A stretch of DNA of 7,241 nt, from contig CAJWVP010000147.1 of assembly GCA_913048145.1 (NCBI GenBank), positions 1 through 7,241 of the forward strand. Direction: 5' to 3'. This document shows, piece by piece, positions 1-6,031 of this stretch. The stretch is from an uncultured Rhodospirillaceae bacterium (GTDB lineage Bacteria > Pseudomonadota > Alphaproteobacteria > Rhodospirillales > Casp-alpha2). Position numbers and translations under genes: made by a program. Each line of letters opens with the position of its first letter. Position 1 is the first letter of the stretch. The notes beneath the pieces are model-generated. The model saw nothing but the letters and a program-made list of their open reading frames with translations, ran no database searches and had not been told where the DNA came from.

Positions 1-184
1 TTAAACATCAAAGCCCCAAAGACAGCTTTGGTTAAATAAGCTGCATACTGTATAGTTTGACTATGCGTCTCACTCGCCCCATCCCGCGCTGTGACGCTTA
101 GGACACGCACGCACAATCGACAAAACAATTCAGATCACGGGTGAACGCTTGGTCCAGCGCTTAAGTTAGAGTTCGACGCGGTTT

Positions 185-237
185 CATATACTGCTGTGCG
201 GACACGGGTACAGCGTAAGCCTGCACAGCAGGATATG
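185..237. repeat. Long imperfect inverted repeat in the dehalogenase leader
   Basis: The arm CATATACTGCTGTGC (185-199) is matched by GCACAGCAGGATATG (223-237). This gives 14 of 15 complementary positions; the mismatch is A190/G232. Pairing can continue inward with a G-U pair (200/222) and a G-C pair (201/221), leaving a 19-base loop at 202-220. The left arm contains the -10-like TATACT. If that is a real promoter, the left arm is not fully transcribed and the repeat would act as a DNA operator rather than an RNA hairpin. If transcription starts further upstream, it would be a strong 5' UTR stem-loop. I do not recognise it as a known riboswitch or transposon end. Confidence 0.6.
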
Positions 238-256
238 TTATGTCCAGCGCGATCCT

Positions 257-269
257 GTTACACAGTAAC
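257..269. promoter_or_regulatory. Perfect GTTAC-N3-GTAAC palindrome, possible operator
   Basis: GTTAC (257-261) and GTAAC (265-269) are exact reverse complements around a 3-base centre. The site sits 28 bases before the chosen start codon of the dehalogenase gene, a usual place for a repressor site. The binding protein is unknown, and a 10-bp match of this kind can occur by chance in a 300-base region. Confidence 0.25.
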
Positions 270-297
270 TGAATTCACGACCACCGGACGGATAATC

Positions 298-1188
298 ATG
301 TTTGAAGGTTTTGAGGCGCGGCATCTCGCCGCGACCGGCGCAGACATTTATTTACGTATTGGCGGTGGCGGACCACCGGTGCTGTTATTGCATGGTTATC
401 CGCAGACGCACGTGTGTTGGCATCACGTAGCGCCTGCGTTGGCAGAAGATTATACCGTCGTCGTAGCGGACCTGCGGGGCTATGGCGACAGTTCGTGCCC
501 GGAAGCCGGTGACGATTTCAGCGGTTACGCTAAGCGGACCATGGCTGCGGATATGGTTGAGGTCATGGTGGCCCTTGGCTTTGAGCGGTTCGCTCTAATC
601 GGTCATGATCGGGGGGCGCGAGTAACCTATCGTATGGCTCTAGATCATCCGGAGGTCGTAACCCGGATGATGTCCCTTGACGTGGTGCCGACCCTGGATA
701 TGTGGGAAGGCACGGACAAGGCTCGGGCGATTGGTGCCTTTCATTGGCCATTCTTGGCGCAACCAGCACCGTTGCCTGAGAAGATGATCGGTGCCGACCC
801 GGAATTTTTTGCTGCTTGGCTGATGCGGAGCTGGGCCGCCCCTGGGTTTGAATTTCATCCCGATGCAATGGCTGCGTATCTGCGTTGCTTCGCAAAACCG
901 GATGTGATCCGGGCGACGTGCGATGATTACCGCGCCGGCGCGACGATCGATCACGAGTTGGATCAGCGTGATTTTGACAGCGGTAGGCGTATCGCCTGCC
1001 CGGTCCATTTCCTGTGGGGTGGGAATCGGGGATTTGGAGGGCCGCAGGGCGGCGCGGATCCGTTGGCTGTTTGGCGCCGCTGGGCAGATCAGGTCAGCGG
1101 TGATGCCGTTAACTGCGGCCATTTCCTTCCCGAGGAAGCGCCGGATCGGGTGATCGCCGAAGCACGGCGTTTTCTCAATGCCGACTAA
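298..1188 (+). CDS. Haloacetate/fluoroacetate dehalogenase-like alpha/beta hydrolase
   Basis: This 296-residue cytoplasmic alpha/beta hydrolase is expected to hydrolyse the carbon-halogen bond of a 2-haloacid such as haloacetate, giving glycolate and halide. The oxyanion-hole motif HGYPQT is at 32-37. The nucleophile elbow GHDRGAR (102-108) supplies Asp104 with Arg105 and Arg108, which bind the substrate carboxylate in fluoroacetate dehalogenases. Asp128 (SLDVVPT) is the family's acid, His149-Trp150 with Tyr211 match the halide pocket, and His275 (CGHFLPEE) is the general base. This residue set and spacing agree almost exactly with characterised fluoroacetate dehalogenases as I remember them; simple epoxide hydrolases lack part of it. 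ATG298 was preferred to an in-frame GTG at 196 because homologues begin near it, the length is then typical, and the extra N-terminus looks untranslated and overlaps a large inverted repeat. Substrate preference (fluoro- versus chloro-) cannot be told from sequence alone. No fluoride exporter gene or regulator is visible nearby. Confidence 0.85.
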   Translation: MFEGFEARHLAATGADIYLRIGGGGPPVLLLHGYPQTHVCWHHVAPALAEDYTVVVADLRGYGDSSCPEAGDDFSGYAKRTMAADMVEVMVALGFERFALIGHDRGARVTYRMALDHPEVVTRMMSLDVVPTLDMWEGTDKARAIGAFHWPFLAQPAPLPEKMIGADPEFFAAWLMRSWAAPGFEFHPDAMAAYLRCFAKPDVIRATCDDYRAGATIDHELDQRDFDSGRRIACPVHFLWGGNRGFGGPQGGADPLAVWRRWADQVSGDAVNCGHFLPEEAPDRVIAEARRFLNAD

Positions 1189-1194
1189 GAAAAA

Positions 1195-1693
1195 GTGAAC
1201 ACGGCGGATCAAAGGTGCAAGAGTATCGCGCTGTTCGTTGCGGGGTGGACCCCCGTGTGGGGCATTAGACGATGGATGGCCATAGGTGTGGGGTTCGCCA
1301 GCTACAATCTGCTGGCCTGCCGGATTGTGGGCATTGGCAGGTCGTGGCGTTCCAGGCTATCGACGGAATCGAGGTGACCACACCTGTGTTGCGGTTCGCT
1401 TGGCACACGCCGGACCTGCTGCTGGCGGGGATGGGCTTTGCCGCGACTATGAGACACTACCTTCTGACCCGCGCCTACCAATACGCGCCCGCCCCATTCT
1501 GGCACTGTTCAGCTATTTCGAGATCGTCTCGGCGACGATTCTTTGGGGGGCTGTTTTCGGGGACTTTCGAAGCGCCCTGACATGGACCGGGGCCGTGGTG
1601 ATTGTCGCCAGCGGAATCTATATCGGCTTTCGAGAGCGCAAAACCGATGCCGCCGAAAGCGGACGCGTTTTGGGCTCCGACCAATCAGCGTGA
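1195..1693 (+). pseudogene. Degraded EamA/DMT-family permease
   Basis: Fragments of one drug/metabolite transporter-type membrane protein are found in order in three reading frames. From about 1222 one frame gives a hydrophobic stretch ending RRWMAIGVGFA (to about 1302), which resembles the end of the first EamA repeat. From about 1375 a second frame gives LLLAGMGFAATMRHYLLTRAYQYAPA. At the C run 1492-1495 reading must shift to a third frame, giving ILALFSYFEIVSATILWGAVFGD and the last membrane segment ALTWTGAVVIVASGIYIGF, with a stop at 1691-1693. One missing C in that run would account for the last shift. The N-terminal half and much of the middle are absent, since an intact protein of this family has about 280-300 residues and ten membrane helices. 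This argues for real decay rather than one sequencing error. The remnant starts just after the dehalogenase stop and overlaps the convergent thioesterase gene by nine bases. It may once have been the uptake or export partner of the dehalogenase (inference). Confidence 0.8.
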
Positions 1694-2146
1694 CGTGCCA
1701 GCGCGGTCGGCCTGTGTGGGATCTGCCTCCAGGGCAGCGCGGATATCCGTGGGGATTTCAATGGTGTTACGGCTTTCGACTTCGAAATAAATGTTCACCG
1801 ACCCCGCCGTCGCCACGCAATGACCATCCTTGAACAGACCATATCCCGTGGTCATGGACTTGCTGCCCAGCTTCAGGATGCGCGAACCGACCTCCATGAT
1901 CCCGGGGTAGTGAGATTCCCGGAGGTAGTTCACGGTGACACGCGCCAAGATTAAATCGATGCCCGGGTGGCGATTGGGATCCAGAAGACCGCCAAGGAAC
2001 TGAACTCTTCCGGCTTCCACGTAGGTAACGTAGGAGCAGTTGTTGATGTGGCCGAGTTCATCCTGATCCGAATACCGGGTCGTCACATTGGTGAAGTAGG
2101 CGAAGTTGTTCCGCTCCTTGAGGTCGATGTTGGGCATGTCCGGCAT
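1685..2146 (-). CDS. Hotdog-fold acyl-CoA thioesterase (4HBT/YbgC-like)
   Basis: This 153-residue protein probably hydrolyses an acyl-CoA thioester to free acid and CoA in the cytoplasm. The 4-hydroxybenzoyl-CoA thioesterase-type signature is clear: RYSDQDELGHINN at 24-36, with the acidic pair Asp27/Asp29 and the Gly-His-Ile-Asn-Asn turn at the start of the central helix, followed by Tyr39, Tyr42 and Glu44. The C-terminal piece (IEIPTDIRAALEAD, 129-142) is the usual end of single-domain members, whose normal length is 130-155. The gene lies 6 bases downstream of the crotonase gene and is very probably co-transcribed with it; a purine stretch AAAGGA inside the end of that gene is its likely ribosome site, spaced a little far (12 bases) from ATG 2146. 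Met4 (ATG at 2137) is an alternative start. The stop overlaps the tail of the permease remnant. The acyl chain is not predictable; small or hydroxylated acyl groups are common for this family. Confidence 0.85.
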   Translation of the reverse strand: MPDMPNIDLKERNNFAYFTNVTTRYSDQDELGHINNCSYVTYVEAGRVQFLGGLLDPNRHPGIDLILARVTVNYLRESHYPGIMEVGSRILKLGSKSMTTGYGLFKDGHCVATAGSVNIYFEVESRNTIEIPTDIRAALEADPTQADRAGTSR

Positions 2147-2152
2147 GGTCGA

Positions 2153-2944
2153 TTATGTTCCTTTGAATAGAGGGAGGCGTTTCTCGGCAAAGGCGTGCTG
2201 GCCTTCCTTATAGTCATCACTTTCGTGGCAAGCGTCGACAAGGGCTTGGCAAAGCGACGTGTCGCGATGCGCCTTTTCCTTGGTAGCCTCGCCGATGATA
2301 ATCTTGGCGGCTTTGATGGAGAGGGGTGCGTTGGCGGCAATTTCGCGGGCGTAACTCTCGACGGTCTCATCCAGGTCATGTTCCGCTACAACGCGATTGA
2401 CCAGCCCCCATTGGAGCGCGTCGTCAGCCGGGAATTGGCGCGCAGTGAATAGAATTTCCTTGGCGGCCTTGGCGCTGACGTTATCGGTCAGGAGCTGGAC
2501 ATCGTCGAGTTTATAGCCGAGCCCCAACTTTGCTGGCGTCACGCCAAAGGTGGCTGTGTTGGCGGCGATCTGAATATCGCAAAGTTGCGCCACTTCCAGT
2601 CCGCCACCGATGCAGAACCCGGCTATCCGCGCGATGGTCGGTTTCGGCATGGCCTTGAACAGGGTGTAGGCGCGATCCGTGACCGCTGTGTATTTGGCAA
2701 TGCTTTCTGGTGACGACCGCAACTCGGCAAATTCGGAAATATCGTTGCCGGCGCAAAAGCACCGTTCGCCCGCGCCACGGACGATGATGACCCGCACCGC
2801 TGGATCATCGGCCCAGGTCGCGAATACGTCGCCCATGCGCTGCCACATGGACAAGGTTATGCAGTTTCTCTTGGCCGCGTTGTTGATGGTGAACCGGCCA
2901 ATAAAACCGTCCACCTCGGCAACAATTTGATCGTTTGCTGACAT
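2153..2944 (-). CDS. Crotonase-family enoyl-CoA hydratase/isomerase-like protein
   Basis: This 263-residue cytoplasmic crotonase-fold protein acts on an acyl-CoA and is most likely annotated as enoyl-CoA hydratase. Visible family marks are NNAAKRNCIT (21-30), the first oxyanion-hole loop CFCAGNDISEF (62-72), the second loop GFCIGGGLEVAQLCDI (109-124) and the C-terminal AFAEKRLPLF (251-260). Glu117 corresponds to the first catalytic glutamate of rat enoyl-CoA hydratase (Glu144). The second (Glu164 there) falls on Pro137 in FGVTPAKLGLGY, and the usual Gly-rich GAGG motif is replaced by YKLDDVQ. Classical hydration is therefore uncertain; a related hydratase, hydrolase, isomerase or decarboxylase is possible. 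A large environmental subfamily shares the TPAKLGLGY type. Start ATG 2944 was chosen over an in-frame GTG at 2974 because homology begins here; neither has a strong ribosome site. It forms an operon with the thioesterase, suggesting joint turnover of one CoA ester. Confidence 0.82.
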   Translation of the reverse strand: MSANDQIVAEVDGFIGRFTINNAAKRNCITLSMWQRMGDVFATWADDPAVRVIIVRGAGERCFCAGNDISEFAELRSSPESIAKYTAVTDRAYTLFKAMPKPTIARIAGFCIGGGLEVAQLCDIQIAANTATFGVTPAKLGLGYKLDDVQLLTDNVSAKAAKEILFTARQFPADDALQWGLVNRVVAEHDLDETVESYAREIAANAPLSIKAAKIIIGEATKEKAHRDTSLCQALVDACHESDDYKEGQHAFAEKRLPLFKGT

Positions 2945-3271
2945 TCGTTCGTTTCGTGCCCGCCTGTTCCACACGAAACTTAGCCGTGTCCGCGCGGCTT
3001 GGAAATGAAATTGCAGACATTACAATGAGGGTCGAACGCTAGCCCCGAACGCATCCAGCCCGTCAGAAACCGGCATATTCCTAAGTCGCGAGAAATAGTG
3101 ACAACGAGTTATGGCTACACTCTAGTTCTTGGCGTGGAAACAAAAACACACAAAAAGGTGGTGAGAATAGAGATTTTAGGTTCGTAGAAAACAACTCTGA
3201 ATTATAGGTCCGTGAGAGCGTTGCGGGAGGACGTGCCCTGACCTTATAGTTCATCCCGCGACGGAGAGGAG
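2945..3271. other. Divergent intergenic region between the crotonase and amidase genes
   Basis: These 327 bases must hold the promoters of both the minus-strand acyl-CoA unit and the plus-strand amidase operon. The right half is AT- and purine-rich, with A-tracts at about 3136-3157. CGAACGC is directly repeated at 3033-3039 and 3046-3052 (13-base period). A -10-like TATAGG at 3203-3208 has only a poor partner TTCGTA at 3181-3186. I could not identify a convincing promoter pair, riboswitch or coding sequence in it. Confidence 0.5.
3263..3271 (+). promoter_or_regulatory. Double ribosome binding site of the amidase gene
   Basis: GGAG (3263-3266) lies 5 bases before ATG 3272, and AGGAG (3267-3271) abuts that ATG but lies 6 bases before an in-frame GTG at 3278. 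The signal is strong, but it leaves the start ambiguous by two codons. Confidence 0.7.
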
Positions 3272-4600
3272 ATGCGTGTGAATGACATCAATAAGTGGAC
3301 AGCCTGGCAGATGGCGGAGGTCATCAACCAGGGCGACGTGTCCGCCGAGGAGGTGACGCAATCGTGCTTGGATCGTATCGCTGAGCGCGAGGATGCGGTC
3401 AAGGTCTGGGCCTTTTTGGACCCGGATCTAGCCCTGAAGCAGGCCCGGGCCTGTGATGAACAGCGCTCCGCCGGTAATCCGCTGGACCTGCTGCATGGCG
3501 TGCCGGTCGGGCTGAAGGACATCATCGACACGGCCGACATGCCGACGGAAAACGGCTCTGATCACTTCAAGGGGCGCCGGCCGACCCGTGACGCCACGTC
3601 GGCGGCCCTATTACGGGCGGCCGGGGCGGTGATCCTGGGCAAGACGGTAACCACGGAGTTTGCCATGACCGGGCAGCGCGGGACCCTTAATCCCCATGAT
3701 CCAGCGCGCACACCGGGCGGATCGTCGAGCGGTTCCGGTGCTGGGGTAGCAGATTTCATGGTGCCTCTCGCCCTTGGGTCTCAGACGGGCGGGTCCATGC
3801 TGCGGCCCGCGTCCTTTTGTGGCGTCCACGGCTACAAGCCCACCTATGGCAGCATCTCGCGTCACGGAGTGTTCATTCTGGCCCGCGAACTTGATCATCT
3901 TGGCGTCTATGCCCGCAGCCTCAAGGACGTGGCCATGGCTGGAGACGTCTTGATGGTCCGTGACGTGGGTGATTTTGACATGCGCGCCCATCCCGGCGCG
4001 CGGTTGGTGGAGGCCGTGGCGGAAACGGAAGAGACGCCGCCACGATTGGCCTTCGTCAAGGGTCCGCCCTGGGCGTTCGCCGAACCCTACATGGATCAAT
4101 TGTTTGGCGCATACGTCGATGGCCTAATCGATATTCCCGAGGTGACCTTGGCGGGCATATTCGATGACGCCTTGGACGCTCAGGCGACGATCATGAATGC
4201 GAACGTATGGATGAACCTTCGCGAATACGTCGATAATTACGAGAATCAGCTGCAGGCGGAAACCGTGCGCCGGGTCATTGCCGGACGTGACATTTCGGCA
4301 GCGGACTATATTGCGGCGCGGGAGTTGACCGATTCCTTGATTGCCGCCCTGGATGGCCTGTTCGAGCACTACGACGCGTTGATTACCGCGGCGGCGCCAG
4401 GCGAGGCGCCCATGGGGCTTGAATCCACCGGCAACGCCGCGTTTCAGAGAATTTGGACGTTGACCGGTTTGCCAACCATTTCGTTGCCGCTTCTCAAGGG
4501 GCCGAACGGCATGCCCATTGGTGTTCAGGTGATCGGTAAGCGAGGAAAGGACGCGGATTTGATTCGCGTGGCGCGTTGGGTTGAGGAGCAAAGTGCATGA
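3272..4600 (+). CDS. Amidase-signature family hydrolase
   Basis: This 442-residue cytoplasmic hydrolase of the amidase-signature family (relatives of GatA and FAAH) cleaves an amide C-N bond, releasing ammonia or an amine. The Ser-cisSer-Lys triad is complete: Lys82 in GVPVGLKDI (76-84), the cis-Ser Ser151 in GGSSSGSGAGVA (149-160), and nucleophile Ser175 in GSQTGGSMLRP (169-179). The spacing of 24 residues between the two serines matches FAAH. The block FCGVHGYKPTYG (182-193) and the C-terminal GLPTISLPL...GMPIGVQVIG are also standard. Length is normal for a free-standing amidase. GatB/GatC partners are absent and the C-terminus is of the amidase type, so this is not the tRNA amidotransferase subunit. 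It heads a two-gene operon with an M20 carbamoylase-like enzyme, overlapping it by four bases, so both likely act on one nitrogen compound (for example an amide, ureide or carbamoyl derivative). The actual substrate cannot be named. Confidence 0.85.
   Translation: MRVNDINKWTAWQMAEVINQGDVSAEEVTQSCLDRIAEREDAVKVWAFLDPDLALKQARACDEQRSAGNPLDLLHGVPVGLKDIIDTADMPTENGSDHFKGRRPTRDATSAALLRAAGAVILGKTVTTEFAMTGQRGTLNPHDPARTPGGSSSGSGAGVADFMVPLALGSQTGGSMLRPASFCGVHGYKPTYGSISRHGVFILARELDHLGVYARSLKDVAMAGDVLMVRDVGDFDMRAHPGARLVEAVAETEETPPRLAFVKGPPWAFAEPYMDQLFGAYVDGLIDIPEVTLAGIFDDALDAQATIMNANVWMNLREYVDNYENQLQAETVRRVIAGRDISAADYIAARELTDSLIAALDGLFEHYDALITAAAPGEAPMGLESTGNAAFQRIWTLTGLPTISLPLLKGPNGMPIGVQVIGKRGKDADLIRVARWVEEQSA
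4583..4588 (+). promoter_or_regulatory. Ribosome binding site of the M20 hydrolase gene inside the amidase gene
   Basis: GAGGAG lies 8 bases before ATG 4597, within the last codons of the amidase gene. With the ATGA stop/start overlap at 4597-4600 it fixes the start and points to translational coupling. Confidence 0.75.
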
Positions 4601-5841
4601 GTGATGTGACGGCCCCCCGCATTGATGGGGAACGGCAATGGCAATCCCACATGGAAATGGCGAAGATCGGGGCCACGCCCGGCGGCGGCGTCTGTCGTCT
4701 GTCTCTCAGCGACGAGGATAAGATATCCCGCGATCTGTTCGTCTCATGGGCGAAGAATGCCGGCTGTCACGTGCGCGTCGATAGGGTAGGCAACATCTTC
4801 ATGCGCCGTCTCGGCGCGGAACTGGACCTGCCGCCGGTCATGACCGGCAGCCATTTGGACACGCAGCCCCTTGGTGGCCGTTTCGACGGCGCCTATGGGG
4901 TGCTGGCAGGACTTGAGGTGGTCCGGGCACTTAATGATGCCCACATTCGCACCCGGCATCCCGTGGACATCGTTATCTGGACGGATGAGGAAGGCTGCCG
5001 GTTCACCACCAAGACCATGGGCTCTGCTGTGTTTGCCGGCCTGCGCCCGGAAGCAGATGTGCTCGACGGCGTCGATCCTGACGGTATCCGGTTTGGCGAT
5101 GAACTGGTGCGTATTGGCTATGCTGGGCCTGAGCCCTGCGGTGGCTTTCCTATCAAGGCCTATTTCGAGAATCACATCGAGCAGGGGCCGATACTGGAGA
5201 ACGAGGGGTTGCCGGTGGGGGTGGTCCTGGGCGCTCAGGGTCAACGTGCTTTCCAGATCACCGTCACCGGTGAAGAGGGGCACGCCGGCACTCTGCCCAT
5301 GAATCTCCGCAAGGACGCGTTTCTGGGCGCGGCCCGCATGGCCGATGCGCTGAACGCGGTGGCCTTCAACCACGAGCCCTGGCCAGTCATCACGGTGGGT
5401 CACGTGCGGGTGCGACCGAACTCCCGCAACACCATCCCCGGCCAAACGGTTTTCACTATCGACAGTCGCCATCCTGACGCGGATACCCTGGCCGCCGTGA
5501 AGGCGGAGATGATCGCCGTCTGCGAAGGCATTGCCGCCAATATGGGCCTGGATTTGGACGTCTTGGAAACCAATTACTCCGCGGTAGCCACGTTCGACGC
5601 GGAACTCGTGCAATCCATCCGTGAAGCAGCTGCGCGCTGGGGTTTGCCGTGCCGGGACATGTTCTCGGGCGCTGGTCATGACGCCTGCAAGATCGCAGAG
5701 GTTGCGCCGACGGCAATGATCTTCGTGCCGTGCAAGGATGGCGTCAGCCACACGGAACGAGAAGACGCGACGCCAGAGGATTTGGCGGCGGGCACCCAGA
5801 TCCTGGCGCAGGTTATGTTGGACGCAGCGGAGGCGGTTTAG
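4597..5841 (+). CDS. M20-family N-carbamoyl-amino-acid hydrolase/allantoate amidohydrolase-like enzyme
   Basis: This 414-residue metal-dependent cytoplasmic amidohydrolase of the AmaB/HyuC/AllC/beta-ureidopropionase group removes a carbamoyl or ureido group, giving an amino acid (or ureidoglycine-type product), CO2 and ammonia. Metal ligands are in place: His86 (GSHLDT), Asp97 (GGRFDGAYG), Glu131-Glu132 (WTDEEGCRF), His193 (NHIEQGP) and His385 (DGVSHTERED). The dimerisation (lid) domain lies at about 210-330 with GHAGTLPM (228-235), NSRNTIPG (275-282) and TIDSRHPD (287-294). SGAGHDA (357-363) and MIFVPCKDG (374-382) complete the family pattern. Length is typical (about 410). The start is fixed by a GAGGAG site and the four-base overlap with the amidase gene. 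Sequence alone does not separate N-carbamoyl-L-amino acids, N-carbamoyl-beta-alanine and allantoate as substrate. No hydantoinase or allantoinase gene is visible in the window. The stop TAG overlaps the TAA of a minus-strand remnant. Confidence 0.87.
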   Translation: MSDVTAPRIDGERQWQSHMEMAKIGATPGGGVCRLSLSDEDKISRDLFVSWAKNAGCHVRVDRVGNIFMRRLGAELDLPPVMTGSHLDTQPLGGRFDGAYGVLAGLEVVRALNDAHIRTRHPVDIVIWTDEEGCRFTTKTMGSAVFAGLRPEADVLDGVDPDGIRFGDELVRIGYAGPEPCGGFPIKAYFENHIEQGPILENEGLPVGVVLGAQGQRAFQITVTGEEGHAGTLPMNLRKDAFLGAARMADALNAVAFNHEPWPVITVGHVRVRPNSRNTIPGQTVFTIDSRHPDADTLAAVKAEMIAVCEGIAANMGLDLDVLETNYSAVATFDAELVQSIREAAARWGLPCRDMFSGAGHDACKIAEVAPTAMIFVPCKDGVSHTEREDATPEDLAAGTQILAQVMLDAAEAV

Positions 5842-6017
5842 GTGTTGGAAGCCCTCTGGTCGTCCAGTTCGTGCATAGGGTCCTGAAGGTAGTCGTGACC
5901 CTTGAATTTCCAGCCCGCATCCGGGGTTGCGCCGGTAATTCCCGTATTGTTGTGGCAAAGCCGTATAAGCTGGCCAGTGATGGCGGCGACGCGGTGTTGT
6001 CGCTTCGTCAGCGGCGT
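5838..6017 (-). pseudogene. Possible gene remnant or small protein tail
   Basis: On the minus strand a frame is open from just after a TAG at 6020-6018 to a TAA at 5840-5838, about 59 codons. It reads like real protein, for example GQLIRLCHNNTGITG and AGWKFKGHDYLQDP, ending QRASNT. It has no ATG, GTG or TTG near its beginning. Its TAA overlaps the TAG of the convergent M20 gene by two bases, the arrangement often seen between real tail-to-tail genes. It may be the 3' remnant of a gene whose front was lost, or the read-through tail of a neighbour after a frameshift. A chance open frame in GC-rich DNA cannot be excluded: the plus strand is open here as well. No family recognised. Confidence 0.3.
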
Positions 6018-6031
6018 CTAGCCGCGGCGCG

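Larger units (their letters stand above)
1..297. other. Gene-free leader upstream of the dehalogenase gene
   Basis: I find no convincing coding sequence here. It is more AT-rich than the genes and contains several short inverted repeats. CCAAAG at 16-21 and CTTTGG at 26-31 form a 6-bp stem with a 4-base loop. GCATA at 43-47 and TATGC at 62-66 enclose ATAGT at 52-56 and ACTAT at 60-64. The two clearest repeats are listed separately. A -10-like TATACT lies at 187-192 but has no good -35 partner. A weak purine-rich stretch (GGACGGA, 286-292) precedes the chosen ATG at 298. The region probably carries the promoter and operators of the dehalogenase gene; this is inference from position. Confidence 0.5.

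Noticed and set aside
1..297. Fluoride riboswitch (crcB motif) before the dehalogenase gene
   Set aside because: A fluoride sensor would suit a defluorinating enzyme, so I looked for the conserved GG-rich pseudoknot core and could not find it; the inverted repeat at 185-237 does not have that layout.
196..297. N-terminal extension of the dehalogenase from GTG 196
   Set aside because: It adds 34 residues without resemblance to the family, crosses the large inverted repeat and a possible -10 box, and makes the protein longer than its relatives.
640..1212. 190-codon minus-strand frame opposite the dehalogenase
   Set aside because: No recognisable motif and fully covered by a well-supported gene on the other strand.
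3611..4591. Two minus-strand open frames opposite the amidase gene
   Set aside because: Shadow frames; the plus strand carries the intact Ser-Ser-Lys amidase.
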